From Paenibacillus sp. FSL A5-0031 (lineage in GTDB: Bacteria > Bacillota > Bacilli > Paenibacillales > Paenibacillaceae): a DNA stretch of 64,000 nt. Under the pieces are notes generated by a model that did not search any database, was not told the origin of the DNA, and worked only from the letters and a program-made list of their open reading frames with translations. The stretch lies in the NCBI RefSeq assembly GCF_001956295.1, contig NZ_MRTD01000001.1:310001-374000 (forward strand), read 5' to 3'. A program made the translations under genes and the position numbers. Shown in pieces: positions 25,412-33,956 of this stretch (positions within the stretch are counted from its first letter, which is position 1; every line of letters begins with the position of its first letter).

Positions 25412-26601
25412 CTGCAGCCCTGATGCTGCAGCTATTATTTGTGTTATGGAATCTCTCGCAGATGCCTTCTCTGGGAGGCAGCGGCAAAGGACGAGTTTGG
25501 CTGTCAGGAGGGGCAGTGTCCATTCAATCTGATGCTCCACATGCTCACGGAAATACAACTAGACCACGGCTGTCGGTTCTTATTCCAGCGCGTAATGAAG
25601 CGGATAACATCACCGCATGTATACAATCGGTGCTGCTGGAGCCTTCCATATTTATCGAGGTGCTGGTGCTGGATGATCGTTCCACAGACGGAACAGCAGA
25701 AGCTGCGCGGCTCGCAGCAGCAGGCGACAGCCGTGTTCGCGTTTTGCCTGGTGATGTGCTGCCGTTCGGCTGGCTTGGCAAGTCGCACGCATGTCATCAA
25801 CTCGCAGAAGCGGCGCGCGGCGAATGGTGGTTATTCCTCGACGCCGATGCGCGGCTTGAGCCGGGTGCGCTCGCGGATGCGCTTGACACCGCGCTAGCGC
25901 AAGGTCAAGGGCTCGTGACCGGTTTCCCTAAGCAGGAAACTGGAACATGGATGGAGAAGCTCATCGTCCCGATGATGAGCTTCTCCATTGCCTGCCATCT
26001 GCCGATACGACTTGTTCGGCAATCGCCAGATCCAAAGTTCGTCGCCGCACACGGCGCTTTTCTGATGATTTCAGCAGAAAGCTACTGGGCGACAGGCGGC
26101 CATGCTGGTTTCAAAGGTCATCTCGTCGATGATATGCAGCTTGCTGGTGCTGTTAAAAAAGCCGGGCTTCCCGTCACTTTAGCCTACGTTTGCCCCCAAA
26201 TTTCGATGCGTATGTATCAGAACGCTGCAGGGGTTTGGAACGGCTATAAGAAAAATATATTTGCAGGTATAGGTCGCAGCAGCTTATTGCTTGGAATTAT
26301 GTTGTTTATGTACACCCTGCTTTATATACTGCCTCCGTTAATGATGATCATTTGTTTAGCTGGGCTTCTCTTGCATGCCTATCCGGAAGGATGGCTTACA
26401 ACTGTTTTATTGCCAAGCTCGCTCTGCTATCTGCTAGGCGTTTGTCTGAAGAGGATCATTGATAGGAAAAGTGGACAGCCTTGGTACTTATCCTTCTGTT
26501 TACCGGCAAGTATATTTCTGCTGTCAGCGATTGCCTTGGCCTCGTGGCGGGCGAGCTTAAATGGCACTGGTTATGAATGGAAAGGGAGGAGGTATTCGTG
26601 A
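25387..26601 (+). CDS. Family-2 glycosyltransferase, CrtQ paralogue
   Basis: 404-residue GT2 enzyme. N-terminal span, then LSVLIPARNEADNITACIQSV, VLVLDDRSTDGT, FGWLGKSHACHQLAE, LFLDADARL (DxD) and GHLVDDMQLAGAVKKAG, then three C-terminal spans. Same architecture as crtQ, but the acceptor region differs (GLVTGFPKQETGTWMEKLIVP), so it may act on another end group. The start is GTG 25387, weak GGGGTG upstream, overlapping the acyltransferase end by 25 bases. Bases 25650-25900 are noticeably GC-richer than the neighbours, which produces several long shadow frames. Its stop overlaps the next crtN by 4 bp. Confidence 0.85.
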   Translation: MEIFFWTVAAALMLQLLFVLWNLSQMPSLGGSGKGRVWLSGGAVSIQSDAPHAHGNTTRPRLSVLIPARNEADNITACIQSVLLEPSIFIEVLVLDDRSTDGTAEAARLAAAGDSRVRVLPGDVLPFGWLGKSHACHQLAEAARGEWWLFLDADARLEPGALADALDTALAQGQGLVTGFPKQETGTWMEKLIVPMMSFSIACHLPIRLVRQSPDPKFVAAHGAFLMISAESYWATGGHAGFKGHLVDDMQLAGAVKKAGLPVTLAYVCPQISMRMYQNAAGVWNGYKKNIFAGIGRSSLLLGIMLFMYTLLYILPPLMMIICLAGLLLHAYPEGWLTTVLLPSSLCYLLGVCLKRIIDRKSGQPWYLSFCLPASIFLLSAIALASWRASLNGTGYEWKGRRYS

Positions 26602-28067
26602 AGCAAGTCATTGTCATTGGCGGAGGTTTAGGCGGATTATCTGCAGCGATTCGATTGGCATATGCGGGTCATCACGTCACTGTGCTTGAACAACAGGCAT
26701 CACTCGGCGGAAAGCTTCAGCGCATTGAGCTTGGCGGTTATCGCTTCGATCGTGGACCAAGCACGATTACCATGCCTCATGTATTTCAGCAGGTATTCGA
26801 GAGCGTTGGACGCCGGATGGAAGACTACGTTACCTTTTATCCGCTGATCCCAGGCACGCGGAATCATTTTGCAGACGGAACGACGGTTGATTTATGCTCT
26901 GATTTCAGCGTGATGGAATCGCAGATTGCTGCTTATAGTCCAGAGGATGCGAGGCAGTATCGCTCATTCATGAAAGAGGCTGCTGCCTTATATCAACAAG
27001 CTGATCAGCTCTTCATGAATCGGCTGCTGCTGTCATGGAAGGATAAAGCAGACGTAAGGCTGCTTGCGGGTTTGCTGCGGATTCGTCCATGGTTGACATT
27101 GGAACGGCTGCTTCGCCGTTACTTTAGGCATCCGCATACACTTGCACTCTTTGGACGATATGCGACCTATGTTGGATCAGCGCCTCGGACGGCTCCGTCT
27201 ATTTTTGCAATGCTTGCTCATTTGGAGCTGCAATTAGGCATTTATGGAGTGAGGGGCGGCACTTACCAGATTGTGGAGGCATTCGGCCTCCTTGCTCAGG
27301 AGCTAGGTGTAACGATTCATACGTCCGAGAGAGTTCAACAGATTACATCTGCGAATGGTCGCATCACAGGTGTTGTTACGAGCAAGGCGGACTATAAAGC
27401 TGATATCATCATCGCAAATGGTGATGTGCTGGCTATTTGCAAAAACCTGCTGGAAGAATCAAAACGACCAAGCATGAGCAATGCCAAAATCTCATCGTAT
27501 GAGCCATCGTTATCAGGTTTTGTTTCCCTCATTGGCAGTAAGAAGACTTATAGCCAGCTGCTTCATCACACTGTGTTTTTCCCAGAACACTATGGCAGTG
27601 AGTTTGACGACATCTTCCAGCAAAGAAGAGCAGCTCATGATCCTGCTATTTATATTTGCCATTCAGGTTATTCAGAGGATGGGATGGCCCCTGCTGGAGG
27701 CAGCAACCTGTTTATCCTGACTAACGCTCCATACACTTCTCCGGAGTTAAAATGGGAGCAAGAAGCCGAATCGTATCAGAAACGCATTTTAACGAAACTT
27801 GAAACGTATGGCTTGACTGGTTTAATCGATGATTTAGAGATCTCAGCAGTGTTTACCCCAGACCATTTGCAAATGCAGACATCGGCATACCGTGGAGCTA
27901 TTTATGGCATTTCTTCCAATACAGCTCGGCAAACCTTTGCTAGACCGTCCAATCAAGCCGATCTTAAGGGATTATGGTTTGTCGGAGGAACGACGCATCC
28001 AGGCGGGGGAACACCGATGGTGACCCTGTCCGGGCAGCTTGTAGCAGAGGCTATACTTTCATCGTAA
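26598..28067 (+). CDS. CrtN/CrtP-type carotenoid oxygenase/dehydrogenase
   Basis: 489-residue FAD enzyme. It has VIVIGGGLGGLSAAIRLAYAGH, EQQASLGGKLQRIELGGYRFDRGPS, GRYATYVGSAPRTAPSIFAMLAHLELQLGIYGVRGG and the terminal LWFVGGTTHPGGGTPMVTLSGQLVAEA. The pattern resembles the minus-strand copy at 15464 (both share SEFDDIF/EFNDIF and HPGGG-PMVTLSGQL), unlike the tandem pair in the middle. That pairing suggests two CrtP/CrtNb/CrtNc-like enzymes and two desaturase-like enzymes. The start is GTG 26598 after AGGGAGGAGG, not the ATG at 26577. Last gene of the operon. Confidence 0.85.
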   Translation: MKQVIVIGGGLGGLSAAIRLAYAGHHVTVLEQQASLGGKLQRIELGGYRFDRGPSTITMPHVFQQVFESVGRRMEDYVTFYPLIPGTRNHFADGTTVDLCSDFSVMESQIAAYSPEDARQYRSFMKEAAALYQQADQLFMNRLLLSWKDKADVRLLAGLLRIRPWLTLERLLRRYFRHPHTLALFGRYATYVGSAPRTAPSIFAMLAHLELQLGIYGVRGGTYQIVEAFGLLAQELGVTIHTSERVQQITSANGRITGVVTSKADYKADIIIANGDVLAICKNLLEESKRPSMSNAKISSYEPSLSGFVSLIGSKKTYSQLLHHTVFFPEHYGSEFDDIFQQRRAAHDPAIYICHSGYSEDGMAPAGGSNLFILTNAPYTSPELKWEQEAESYQKRILTKLETYGLTGLIDDLEISAVFTPDHLQMQTSAYRGAIYGISSNTARQTFARPSNQADLKGLWFVGGTTHPGGGTPMVTLSGQLVAEAILSS

Positions 28068-28082
28068 ATATAGATCTTAATA

Positions 28083-28123
28083 AAAAACGCGTCCAATTCC
28101 AGAAGGAAGAGACGCGTTTTTTA
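28083..28123. terminator. Bidirectional terminator between crt operon and cyd operon
   Basis: AAAAAACGCGTC, a 17-base loop, GACGCGTTTTTT. It has a T-run in both directions between converging operons. Confidence 0.9.
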
Positions 28124-28129
28124 TTGAGA

Positions 28130-28234
28130 TTATTCCCTAGGCGAAGTCTGGCCTTTAGCACCCCATACAAATAGGAACACAACTGCGATGACTATTATGA
28201 GAAGGGGGGCAATCATAATTAAAGAAAATTCCAA
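28130..28234 (-). CDS. cydS: CydS-like small subunit of cytochrome bd oxidase
   Basis: A 34-residue frame, too short for routine calling: MEFSLIMIAPLLIIVIA, then VVFLFVWGAKGQTSPRE. One membrane helix with the IMIAP start that resembles the LIMYAP of CydS in Geobacillus cytochrome bd, where it packs against CydA. The start is TTG 28234 with AGCAGGTG 7 bases upstream. It begins 29 bases after the cydB stop on the same strand and ends before the shared terminator, so it is the third gene of cydAB. Length, position and motif agree with the family. Confidence 0.75.
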   Translation of the reverse strand: MEFSLIMIAPLLIIVIAVVFLFVWGAKGQTSPRE

Positions 28235-28263
28235 TATTGTACACCTGCTTTCGTTTACGGTAT

Positions 28264-29277
28264 TTATTTGCCTTTGACGTATTTTGTGTTAAATAAAAAC
28301 AGACGCATCAGCAAGTATAGTGAAGGGATCAGAAGCAGCAAGCCGAGTACAAATGCTACGATTAGCGCTATAGCCATCGAATCATTTGTGAAATTATCGT
28401 GTATGGTCAAATAGGGATACAGAATGTAAGGCAGATGAGCTGAGCCGTATCCATAAAACGCGAAAGCAAACTGCAAAATGACGAAGATAAACGATAATCC
28501 AAGTCGCTGGCGCTTCCACACCAAGTAAACGGCTAACATAAAAAAGAGAAAGGATAAAGCGAACATCCATGATCTGTCCAGCATTTTCTCATAGTGCTCA
28601 CGATTATGGTCATGGATAGCGAAGAAAACAAGAAGGCTGCTAAGTATTGTCGGTAAGCTCCATACGAGCGCGTATGTTCGAACGATCTTAAATGCAGGAG
28701 CATCGCCCGCTTTATGAGCATAGAAGCTTAAGAACATAGCCGATATGTACAGCACGCTTACAAGGGCGAGCAGAACAACGGACCAGGAATAGCTGCTTCT
28801 AAACAGTTCGTTAACGAGAAATATTACTTTTCCGTCGTCTGTAACCTTGATGTATCCTCCTTCTGAGATCGTTAGTACCGTTGATAAGGCAGCTGGAATA
28901 AGCAAGCCGCTAGCCCCGTACATGAGTGTATAGATTTTCCGACTTCGTGAGCCGTAATGATTAAAAGCATAATAAGCTCCGCGAATGGCAAGCAGCACGA
29001 TGGCAATGCTTCCTGGAATAAGCAAGGCAGTTCCATAATAATAGGCGGTATCCGGAAAAAATCCGATAAACCCGACAAAAAAGAACACGAGAAAAACATT
29101 GGTGACCTCCCATACTGGGGACAAATACCGATCAATGATGGAATGGATCAGATGCCTCGTTCCAGTAATGGAGCTGTAATAGCTGAAAAAACCGGCGCCA
29201 AAATCAATAGAAGCGATAATGAGGTAGCCAAACAGAAAAGTCCAGAGCACGGTAATACCAATGACTTCATAACTCAT
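28264..29277 (-). CDS. cydB: Cytochrome bd-type quinol oxidase subunit II
   Basis: 337-residue integral membrane subunit with eight to nine spans. The N-terminus (VLWTFLFGYLIIASIDFGAGFF) contains the conserved DFG segment, and SPVWEVTNVFLVFFFVGFIGFFPDTAYYYG is the family's second block. It supports the haem-bearing subunit I and has no haem ligands itself. Start ATG 29277 overlaps the cydA stop by 4 bp. The Bacillus YthB protein of the bb' oxidase is similar, so the exact haem content is not certain. Confidence 0.9.
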   Translation of the reverse strand: MSYEVIGITVLWTFLFGYLIIASIDFGAGFFSYYSSITGTRHLIHSIIDRYLSPVWEVTNVFLVFFFVGFIGFFPDTAYYYGTALLIPGSIAIVLLAIRGAYYAFNHYGSRSRKIYTLMYGASGLLIPAALSTVLTISEGGYIKVTDDGKVIFLVNELFRSSYSWSVVLLALVSVLYISAMFLSFYAHKAGDAPAFKIVRTYALVWSLPTILSSLLVFFAIHDHNREHYEKMLDRSWMFALSFLFFMLAVYLVWKRQRLGLSFIFVILQFAFAFYGYGSAHLPYILYPYLTIHDNFTNDSMAIALIVAFVLGLLLLIPSLYLLMRLFLFNTKYVKGK

Positions 29278-30626
29278 AATGGATCATGAGCCTCCTTCTC
29301 GTAGGCAGCTATTTCATCTTCAGCGTGATTATTTCGGAACATTTTTATTAGAACTCTTACAGAAGAAATGCCAAGCACAAGATAAAGCAGGGCAAATAGC
29401 AAAAGCATTAAATCGACATGATCGGATGTCGTTGCTCCTTCCGCAGTACGCATAATGCCTCTTAAGATCCACGGCTGCCGGCCAACCTCTGAGAAAATCC
29501 AACCATGCTCAATGGTGAGTATCGCTACTGGAGCGGCAATAACAACGGCGCAAAGAAGCCAGCGGCGGTATGTATTCCCTTTTTTTCGAACCATTTCAAT
29601 AATAAATAGGAGTGAGACCAGCACCATAAAGGCTACATAAGCCATCTTAATGTCAAAGAGATAATGAATCCATAGAGGCGGATGCTCATCCTCAGGAAAT
29701 TCATTTAATCCAGTAACCTCAGCAAACGGATTGCTGTGAGCGAGGATGCTTAGGCCAAACGGGATTTTTAGTCCGTATTTCACTTCGTTGTCTTCGGTAA
29801 GGATACCTCCGAGTATAAGCGGCGCTTTGCCCATCGTTTCAAAATGCCACTCCGTTGCAGCTAGCTTCTCAGGCTGATATTTTGCAAGATATTTTCCTGA
29901 CAAATCGCCAATAAGCGCAGTAGAAATCATAAATACAAAAGCACAAACCATTGTGAGCTTTAAAGCTTTCTTATAATAAATATGTTTTTTTCCTTTAAGC
30001 AGCGACCAAGCCGTAATGGCAGCGAGTATGAATGCGCAGGTTAAGTAAGCTGAAGAGAGCACATGTGCTACCTTAGTCGGCATGGCCGGGCTAAGCATTG
30101 CTGCGATAGGATTAACGTCCGCGATTTCACCGTTAACTAAAGTGAATCCAACCGGGTAATTCATAAATGCGTTCACGATCGTAATGAAGAAAGCTGAAGC
30201 TGAAGAACCAATAACGACGGGAATCAACAGCCAAAAATGCGTCATCCTACTTTTAAAGCGATCCCAAGTATAGAGGTAAATACCGAGAAAGATGGCTTCA
30301 AAAAAGAATGCAAAGGTTTCAAGGAAAAGAGGCAGGGAGATAGATTGTCCAGCAACTCTCATAAAGCTTGGCCACAGCAGACTTAGCTGAAGACCAATTG
30401 CTGTTCCTGTCACGACGCCGACTGCAACGGTGATTACATAGCCGCGAGCCCAGCGCCTTGCAAGCAGCAGGTAATGAAAGTCATTCCGTTTAATGCCGAT
30501 CCATTCGGCTAGTGCTATCATGAGCGGGATGCCGACACCTATCGTGGCATAGATGATGTGGAAGCCAAGGGTGAGAGAGGTTAGTATACGACTGAATACA
30601 ACGGGATCATAGCCGTTAAGCAGCAT
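29274..30626 (-). CDS. cydA: Cytochrome bd-type quinol oxidase subunit I
   Basis: 450-residue haem-bearing subunit; oxidises quinol and reduces oxygen to water without pumping protons. The N-terminus has SRILTSLTLGFHIIYATIG with the His ligand, KVAHVLSSAYLTCAF carries the second His, and the quinol side shows the short Q-loop typical of Gram-positive enzymes. GWIFSEVGRQPWILRGIMRTAEG is the conserved GRQPW block. The start is ATG 30626, fourth codon of the longer frame, because AAGGAG overlaps the first GTG. CydCD assembly genes are not adjacent. The form may be bd or bb'. Confidence 0.92.
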   Translation of the reverse strand: MLLNGYDPVVFSRILTSLTLGFHIIYATIGVGIPLMIALAEWIGIKRNDFHYLLLARRWARGYVITVAVGVVTGTAIGLQLSLLWPSFMRVAGQSISLPLFLETFAFFFEAIFLGIYLYTWDRFKSRMTHFWLLIPVVIGSSASAFFITIVNAFMNYPVGFTLVNGEIADVNPIAAMLSPAMPTKVAHVLSSAYLTCAFILAAITAWSLLKGKKHIYYKKALKLTMVCAFVFMISTALIGDLSGKYLAKYQPEKLAATEWHFETMGKAPLILGGILTEDNEVKYGLKIPFGLSILAHSNPFAEVTGLNEFPEDEHPPLWIHYLFDIKMAYVAFMVLVSLLFIIEMVRKKGNTYRRWLLCAVVIAAPVAILTIEHGWIFSEVGRQPWILRGIMRTAEGATTSDHVDLMLLLFALLYLVLGISSVRVLIKMFRNNHAEDEIAAYEKEAHDPL

Positions 30627-30662
30627 GGGATTCACTCCTTAGATGATTGATTCTTGTTTGAA

Positions 30663-30776
30663 CTAGCTCATAAATTTACGGATGATCGACAGCAGCATGA
30701 GCAGCGTTACAACCGCACATAACATAATTAATTTTTTTTCCTGTTGTTTTGAACGATTTTGTTTATTTTCTTTCAT
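30663..30776 (-). CDS. Small single-span membrane protein upstream of cydA
   Basis: A 37-residue frame: basic N-terminus MKENKQNRSKQQEKK, then the hydrophobic LIMLCAVVTLLMLLSII, ending RKFMS. The charge pattern predicts a single helix with the N-terminus inside. It ends 36 bases before cydA on the same strand, and its start (ATG 30776) has only a weak GCGAG site. I do not recognise it. Position suggests an accessory or leader peptide of the oxidase operon. It lies downstream of a Rex/Fnr-like palindrome. Confidence 0.5.
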   Translation of the reverse strand: MKENKQNRSKQQEKKLIMLCAVVTLLMLLSIIRKFMS

Positions 30777-30798
30777 GGTTTCACTCGCTTTCAAACTA

Positions 30799-30814
30799 TG
30801 TGATGTATTTCACA
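30799..30814 (-). promoter_or_regulatory. Rex- or Fnr/Crp-like operator before the cyd operon
   Basis: Palindrome TGTGA-N6-TCACA, the Fnr/Crp core consensus of Bacillus. On the minus strand one half extends to TTGTGAA, which is also a perfect Rex half-site. It lies 22 bases upstream of the 37-residue gene. Rex, which senses NADH/NAD, and Fnr both regulate cyd genes in Bacillales; the site alone does not tell them apart. Confidence 0.6.
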
Positions 30815-30957
30815 ATGAACAAATGATTACAGCTTCCAATTGGGCTTAAATCAGTATGCCCTTTATGAAGTGAAAATAATATGACTCGATAGAGCTATAT
30901 GGAGCGTGAAATGTAACGAATCGATGAACACTGCTGGAGTAAGTGAGGGAAATTAAT

Positions 30958-30999
30958 ATAGGCCGTCCAATCGTCTAAATGACTTGTTGGACAGCCTAT
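30958..30999. terminator. Inverted repeat downstream of the gerB gene
   Basis: ATAGGCCGTCCAA pairs with TTGGACAGCCTAT with one mismatch around a 16-base loop. T-runs are short on both sides, so termination of the gerB transcript here is plausible but weak. The rest of 30815-31008 shows nothing else that I can name. Confidence 0.55.
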
Positions 31000-31008
31000 T
31001 TTCAAGCT

Positions 31009-32106
31009 TTAGTTTTTTAAAAACTGTTTTCGAAACGCATAAACTCCTAATAAAATCAAAGGAAGAATGAGTCCGTATGTCGAGACATAAGGTATCCATG
31101 CTCCTTTGTTGAATTCACTTCCATGAAGGACATTAGGATGTAAAATGAGGGAAAACACGACCATGATCATCCCTAAAGGTAACGTTAGTGAGCGATAGTC
31201 TTTTAAATTCAACGTTTGTGCAAGACCAATTACAGCTGCGTAAAAATACAGTGATGTTCTAAAAAAAATTGTGACAAACCATATGCCAGCCATTATAGCT
31301 TCAATACGTATAAAATTTCCTGTGTTTATTTTTTTGGCTAGCGCAAAACTTGGATACATATGTCTTCCTGTTGTATCAGGACCGAGAACTAGAACAGTCA
31401 AAGCGATAATAATAATTAAAATGATTCCCCCTATAAATGTTCCTATCAAAAAAGCTTTTTGAGCTTTTTTAGGTTGATTCACTGAAACAGGGAAAATCAT
31501 TAAAAAAACAACAGGGGATAGAGAGAAAATACTTGTGAAGATTAAGGTAGATCGAATTATCGGTTTTATTCCAGTATCAAATACAGGTTGAATGTTGTGA
31601 TAGTCGATTTGCGGCGAAATGAAAATGACTAAAATGATAAATAATAAAACGAACCAAGGGAAAAAAAACTCCGCTGTCCGTGCTAGATTTTCAAGACCAA
31701 GACGAACTCCCATGATGACTACGCAAGCAAAAAGAATATGAATAGCTTGCGCTGGTGTGTCGGCCATGATCTGTGTTGTTATAAAATCCGCCATATAATA
31801 CAAAAGATCTGCCGCTGTAATGAATGCAAAAAAAATAAAGGTAATAGAAACGGCCTTGCCCAGCCAGCGTCCGAGAAGTTTATCATTTTTTTCAACTAAG
31901 GTCATATCTGGATAAATATTGCCTACGGCATTGTACAATAATACGAGTAACATCCCTAATCCCACGCCAAGAACAGCCGCGATCCAAGCGTCTTGTTTGA
32001 CGATTTCAGCTAATGTTGATGGAATAATTAAGACAGCAGTACCGACGGAATACAATATGACTAACACTGTAAATTGACGCACATTTATTTTGATGTCTCT
32101 TACCAT
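31009..32106 (-). CDS. gerKB: Spore germinant receptor B subunit (GerAB/GerKB family permease)
   Basis: 365-residue protein with ten membrane spans in the amino-acid permease superfamily. INVRQFTVLVILYSVGTAVLIIP at the N-terminus and KLLGRWLGKAVSITFIFF are family marks. B subunits sit in the spore inner membrane and bind or help sense germinants together with A and C. It is on the opposite strand to the A, C and D genes, an arrangement seen in Paenibacillus. Start ATG 32106 with AAAGAGG. Forespore sigma-G expression is expected, but I did not assign a promoter. The symbol follows the closest-looking family and is not exact. Confidence 0.88.
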   Translation of the reverse strand: MVRDIKINVRQFTVLVILYSVGTAVLIIPSTLAEIVKQDAWIAAVLGVGLGMLLVLLYNAVGNIYPDMTLVEKNDKLLGRWLGKAVSITFIFFAFITAADLLYYMADFITTQIMADTPAQAIHILFACVVIMGVRLGLENLARTAEFFFPWFVLLFIILVIFISPQIDYHNIQPVFDTGIKPIIRSTLIFTSIFSLSPVVFLMIFPVSVNQPKKAQKAFLIGTFIGGIILIIIIALTVLVLGPDTTGRHMYPSFALAKKINTGNFIRIEAIMAGIWFVTIFFRTSLYFYAAVIGLAQTLNLKDYRSLTLPLGMIMVVFSLILHPNVLHGSEFNKGAWIPYVSTYGLILPLILLGVYAFRKQFLKN

Positions 32107-32119
32107 TTTTGGCCTCTTT

Positions 32120-32308
32120 CTATGTTATCCGCGCTATATTATTTAGTCCGTAAAAACCATTCCCCATTAGCTTTGACAAAAGCATTGTAGCATCTTCTAA
32201 TTGTTGCCTTTTACTCAGTTGGATAAACACTGGCCTTAGACACTCTCCCCATTCAATGAATGTATGAATCAACGGAGTTTGGTTAACAAATGTAAAAGAT
32301 CTTTTCAC
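32120..32308 (-). CDS. Doubtful short hypothetical frame upstream of gerB
   Basis: Fills most of the 242-base divergent gap between gerB and gerA. From GTG 32308 it would give 62 residues; AGGGTGA lies 5 bases upstream, and GTG 32317 is an alternative. The protein has no membrane span, repeat or motif that I know. It ends 13 bases before gerB. It may be only an open frame across a promoter region. Confidence 0.2.
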   Translation of the reverse strand: MKRSFTFVNQTPLIHTFIEWGECLRPVFIQLSKRQQLEDATMLLSKLMGNGFYGLNNIARIT

Positions 32309-32348
32309 AAAACTCACCCTATTTCAGAGCAGAGAGGAATATAGACAA

Positions 32349-33953
32349 ATGGGGTTTTTCAATAATCAATCCAAAAACGATATGGAGCTTCCTGCAAGCA
32401 AACGAATAGATTCCAATAAAGCTGCCCAAGAAAAAAGGTTGAATTTAAGCCTTGATGATAATATTCAATATGTAAAAAATATGCTAGGTCATAGCAGCGA
32501 TATTGTGATCAGAGAAATTCAGATTGGAGCGGGAGAGAAGTTTAAAGCTGGAATATTTTATACAGATGGTTTAACGGATCTGCAATCTGTCCAGAAATTC
32601 ATCATCGAATCGTTAATGCCAAGCATCCCTAATACGGAGCTTAACCCAAACGTATCTAGTCCAGATAAGATCCTTCAAGTTGTGAAGGATCAAATTCTAA
32701 CGGTCGGAGCTATTAAGGATGTTTCTGAATTTGGTTCTTTGACAACTGCTTTGTTGTCTGGAGATGTCATTCTTTTATTGGACGGATGTACCCAGGGGTT
32801 CATCATCGGCATGAGAGGGTGGAAAGACCGTGCAGTCACCGAATCCACAACAGAGACTGTCATTCGGGGACCAAAAGAAGGTTTTACAGAATGTATTCGC
32901 ACCAATACGGCGTTAATTCGCCGCAAAATAAAAGATTCTAATTTATGGCTTACAACGAAGTCCATTGGCAGAGTAACAAAAACCGATGTATCGATCATGT
33001 ATATCAAAGGAATTGCAAATGACAAGATAGTAGAAGAAGTGCATCGTCGTCTCGATCGGATTGATATTGATAGCATATTGGAGAGCGGCTACATTGAGGA
33101 ATTAATTCAGGAAAAAACCTATACTCCTTTTCCTACGTTATATCATTCGGAACGTCCGGATGTTATAGCAGCTGAGCTTTTGGAAGGAAAAGTAGCCATT
33201 TTGGTTGATGGAACGCCGATTGTCTTGGTCGTCCCTGCATTGTTTATCTCGTTTATACAGGCTGCTGAGGATTATTATACACGCGCGGACATTAGCACAC
33301 TTATTCGTATGCTTCGTTTTCTTTGTATTTTCATTTCTCTGTTAGGTCCGTCCCTTTATATTGCTATCACTACATTTCATCAGGAAATGTTGCCTACGCA
33401 GCTGTTGATCGGCTTGGCTGCTCAACGAGAAGGGGTACCTTTTACAGCGTTCATCGAGGCCGTCATGATGGAGGTAACGTTTGAAATTTTACGGGAAGCT
33501 GGCTTAAGAATGCCAAAGGCGATTGCACAGGCCGTCTCCATTGTCGGAACATTGGTAATTGGAACAGCGGCTGTTGAGGCAGGGATTATATCTGCTGCCA
33601 TGGTGATCGTTGTCGCACTAACGGGGATTGCCAGCTTTGTGCTTCCCGCCTTCGACATGTCCATGACCTTTAGAATGCTTCGTTTTCCTTTGATGATACT
33701 TGCAGCTTCTTTTGGGTTGTTCGGCATTATTGTAGGGATTTTTGCACTCGTTCTTCACTTGTGCAGTTTGCGTTCATTTGGAGTTCCCTATCTGAGTCCG
33801 TTTGCACCATTTAATCTTGAGGAGCAAAAGGATACCATTTTCCGATTTCCCCGCTGGGCAATGCTAACGCGGCCTAGATTGATCAATAAAAACAACATCG
33901 TTCGCGAACAAAGTAATCATTCTGAACCGACGCGTGATAATGCAGGTGGATAA
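32349..33953 (+). CDS. gerKA: Spore germinant receptor A subunit (GerAA/GerKA family)
   Basis: 534-residue A subunit. A long cytosolic N-terminal domain (residues 1-290) contains NIQYVKNMLGHSSDIVIREIQIG and RGPKEGFTECIRTNTALIRRKI, the latter being the family signature. Five or so membrane spans follow from about residue 295 (VLVVPALFISFIQAAEDYY, FTAFIEAVMMEVTFEILREAGLRMP). A short basic tail ends it. Acts in the spore inner membrane with B and C to detect nutrients. It is followed by gerC after 3 bases, in one operon with C and the D-type gene. Confidence 0.93.
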   Translation: MGFFNNQSKNDMELPASKRIDSNKAAQEKRLNLSLDDNIQYVKNMLGHSSDIVIREIQIGAGEKFKAGIFYTDGLTDLQSVQKFIIESLMPSIPNTELNPNVSSPDKILQVVKDQILTVGAIKDVSEFGSLTTALLSGDVILLLDGCTQGFIIGMRGWKDRAVTESTTETVIRGPKEGFTECIRTNTALIRRKIKDSNLWLTTKSIGRVTKTDVSIMYIKGIANDKIVEEVHRRLDRIDIDSILESGYIEELIQEKTYTPFPTLYHSERPDVIAAELLEGKVAILVDGTPIVLVVPALFISFIQAAEDYYTRADISTLIRMLRFLCIFISLLGPSLYIAITTFHQEMLPTQLLIGLAAQREGVPFTAFIEAVMMEVTFEILREAGLRMPKAIAQAVSIVGTLVIGTAAVEAGIISAAMVIVVALTGIASFVLPAFDMSMTFRMLRFPLMILAASFGLFGIIVGIFALVLHLCSLRSFGVPYLSPFAPFNLEEQKDTIFRFPRWAMLTRPRLINKNNIVREQSNHSEPTRDNAGG

Positions 33954-33956
33954 TCG

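Noticed and set aside
25439..25897. Long overlapping frames on both strands inside the second glycosyltransferase gene
   Set aside because: They are by-products of a GC-rich stretch; only the GT2 frame has family motifs.
15464..28067. Carotenoid cluster as a horizontally acquired mobile island
   Set aside because: No integrase, transposase, tRNA junction or flanking direct repeat was found, and codon use looks like that of the neighbours apart from one GC-rich stretch.
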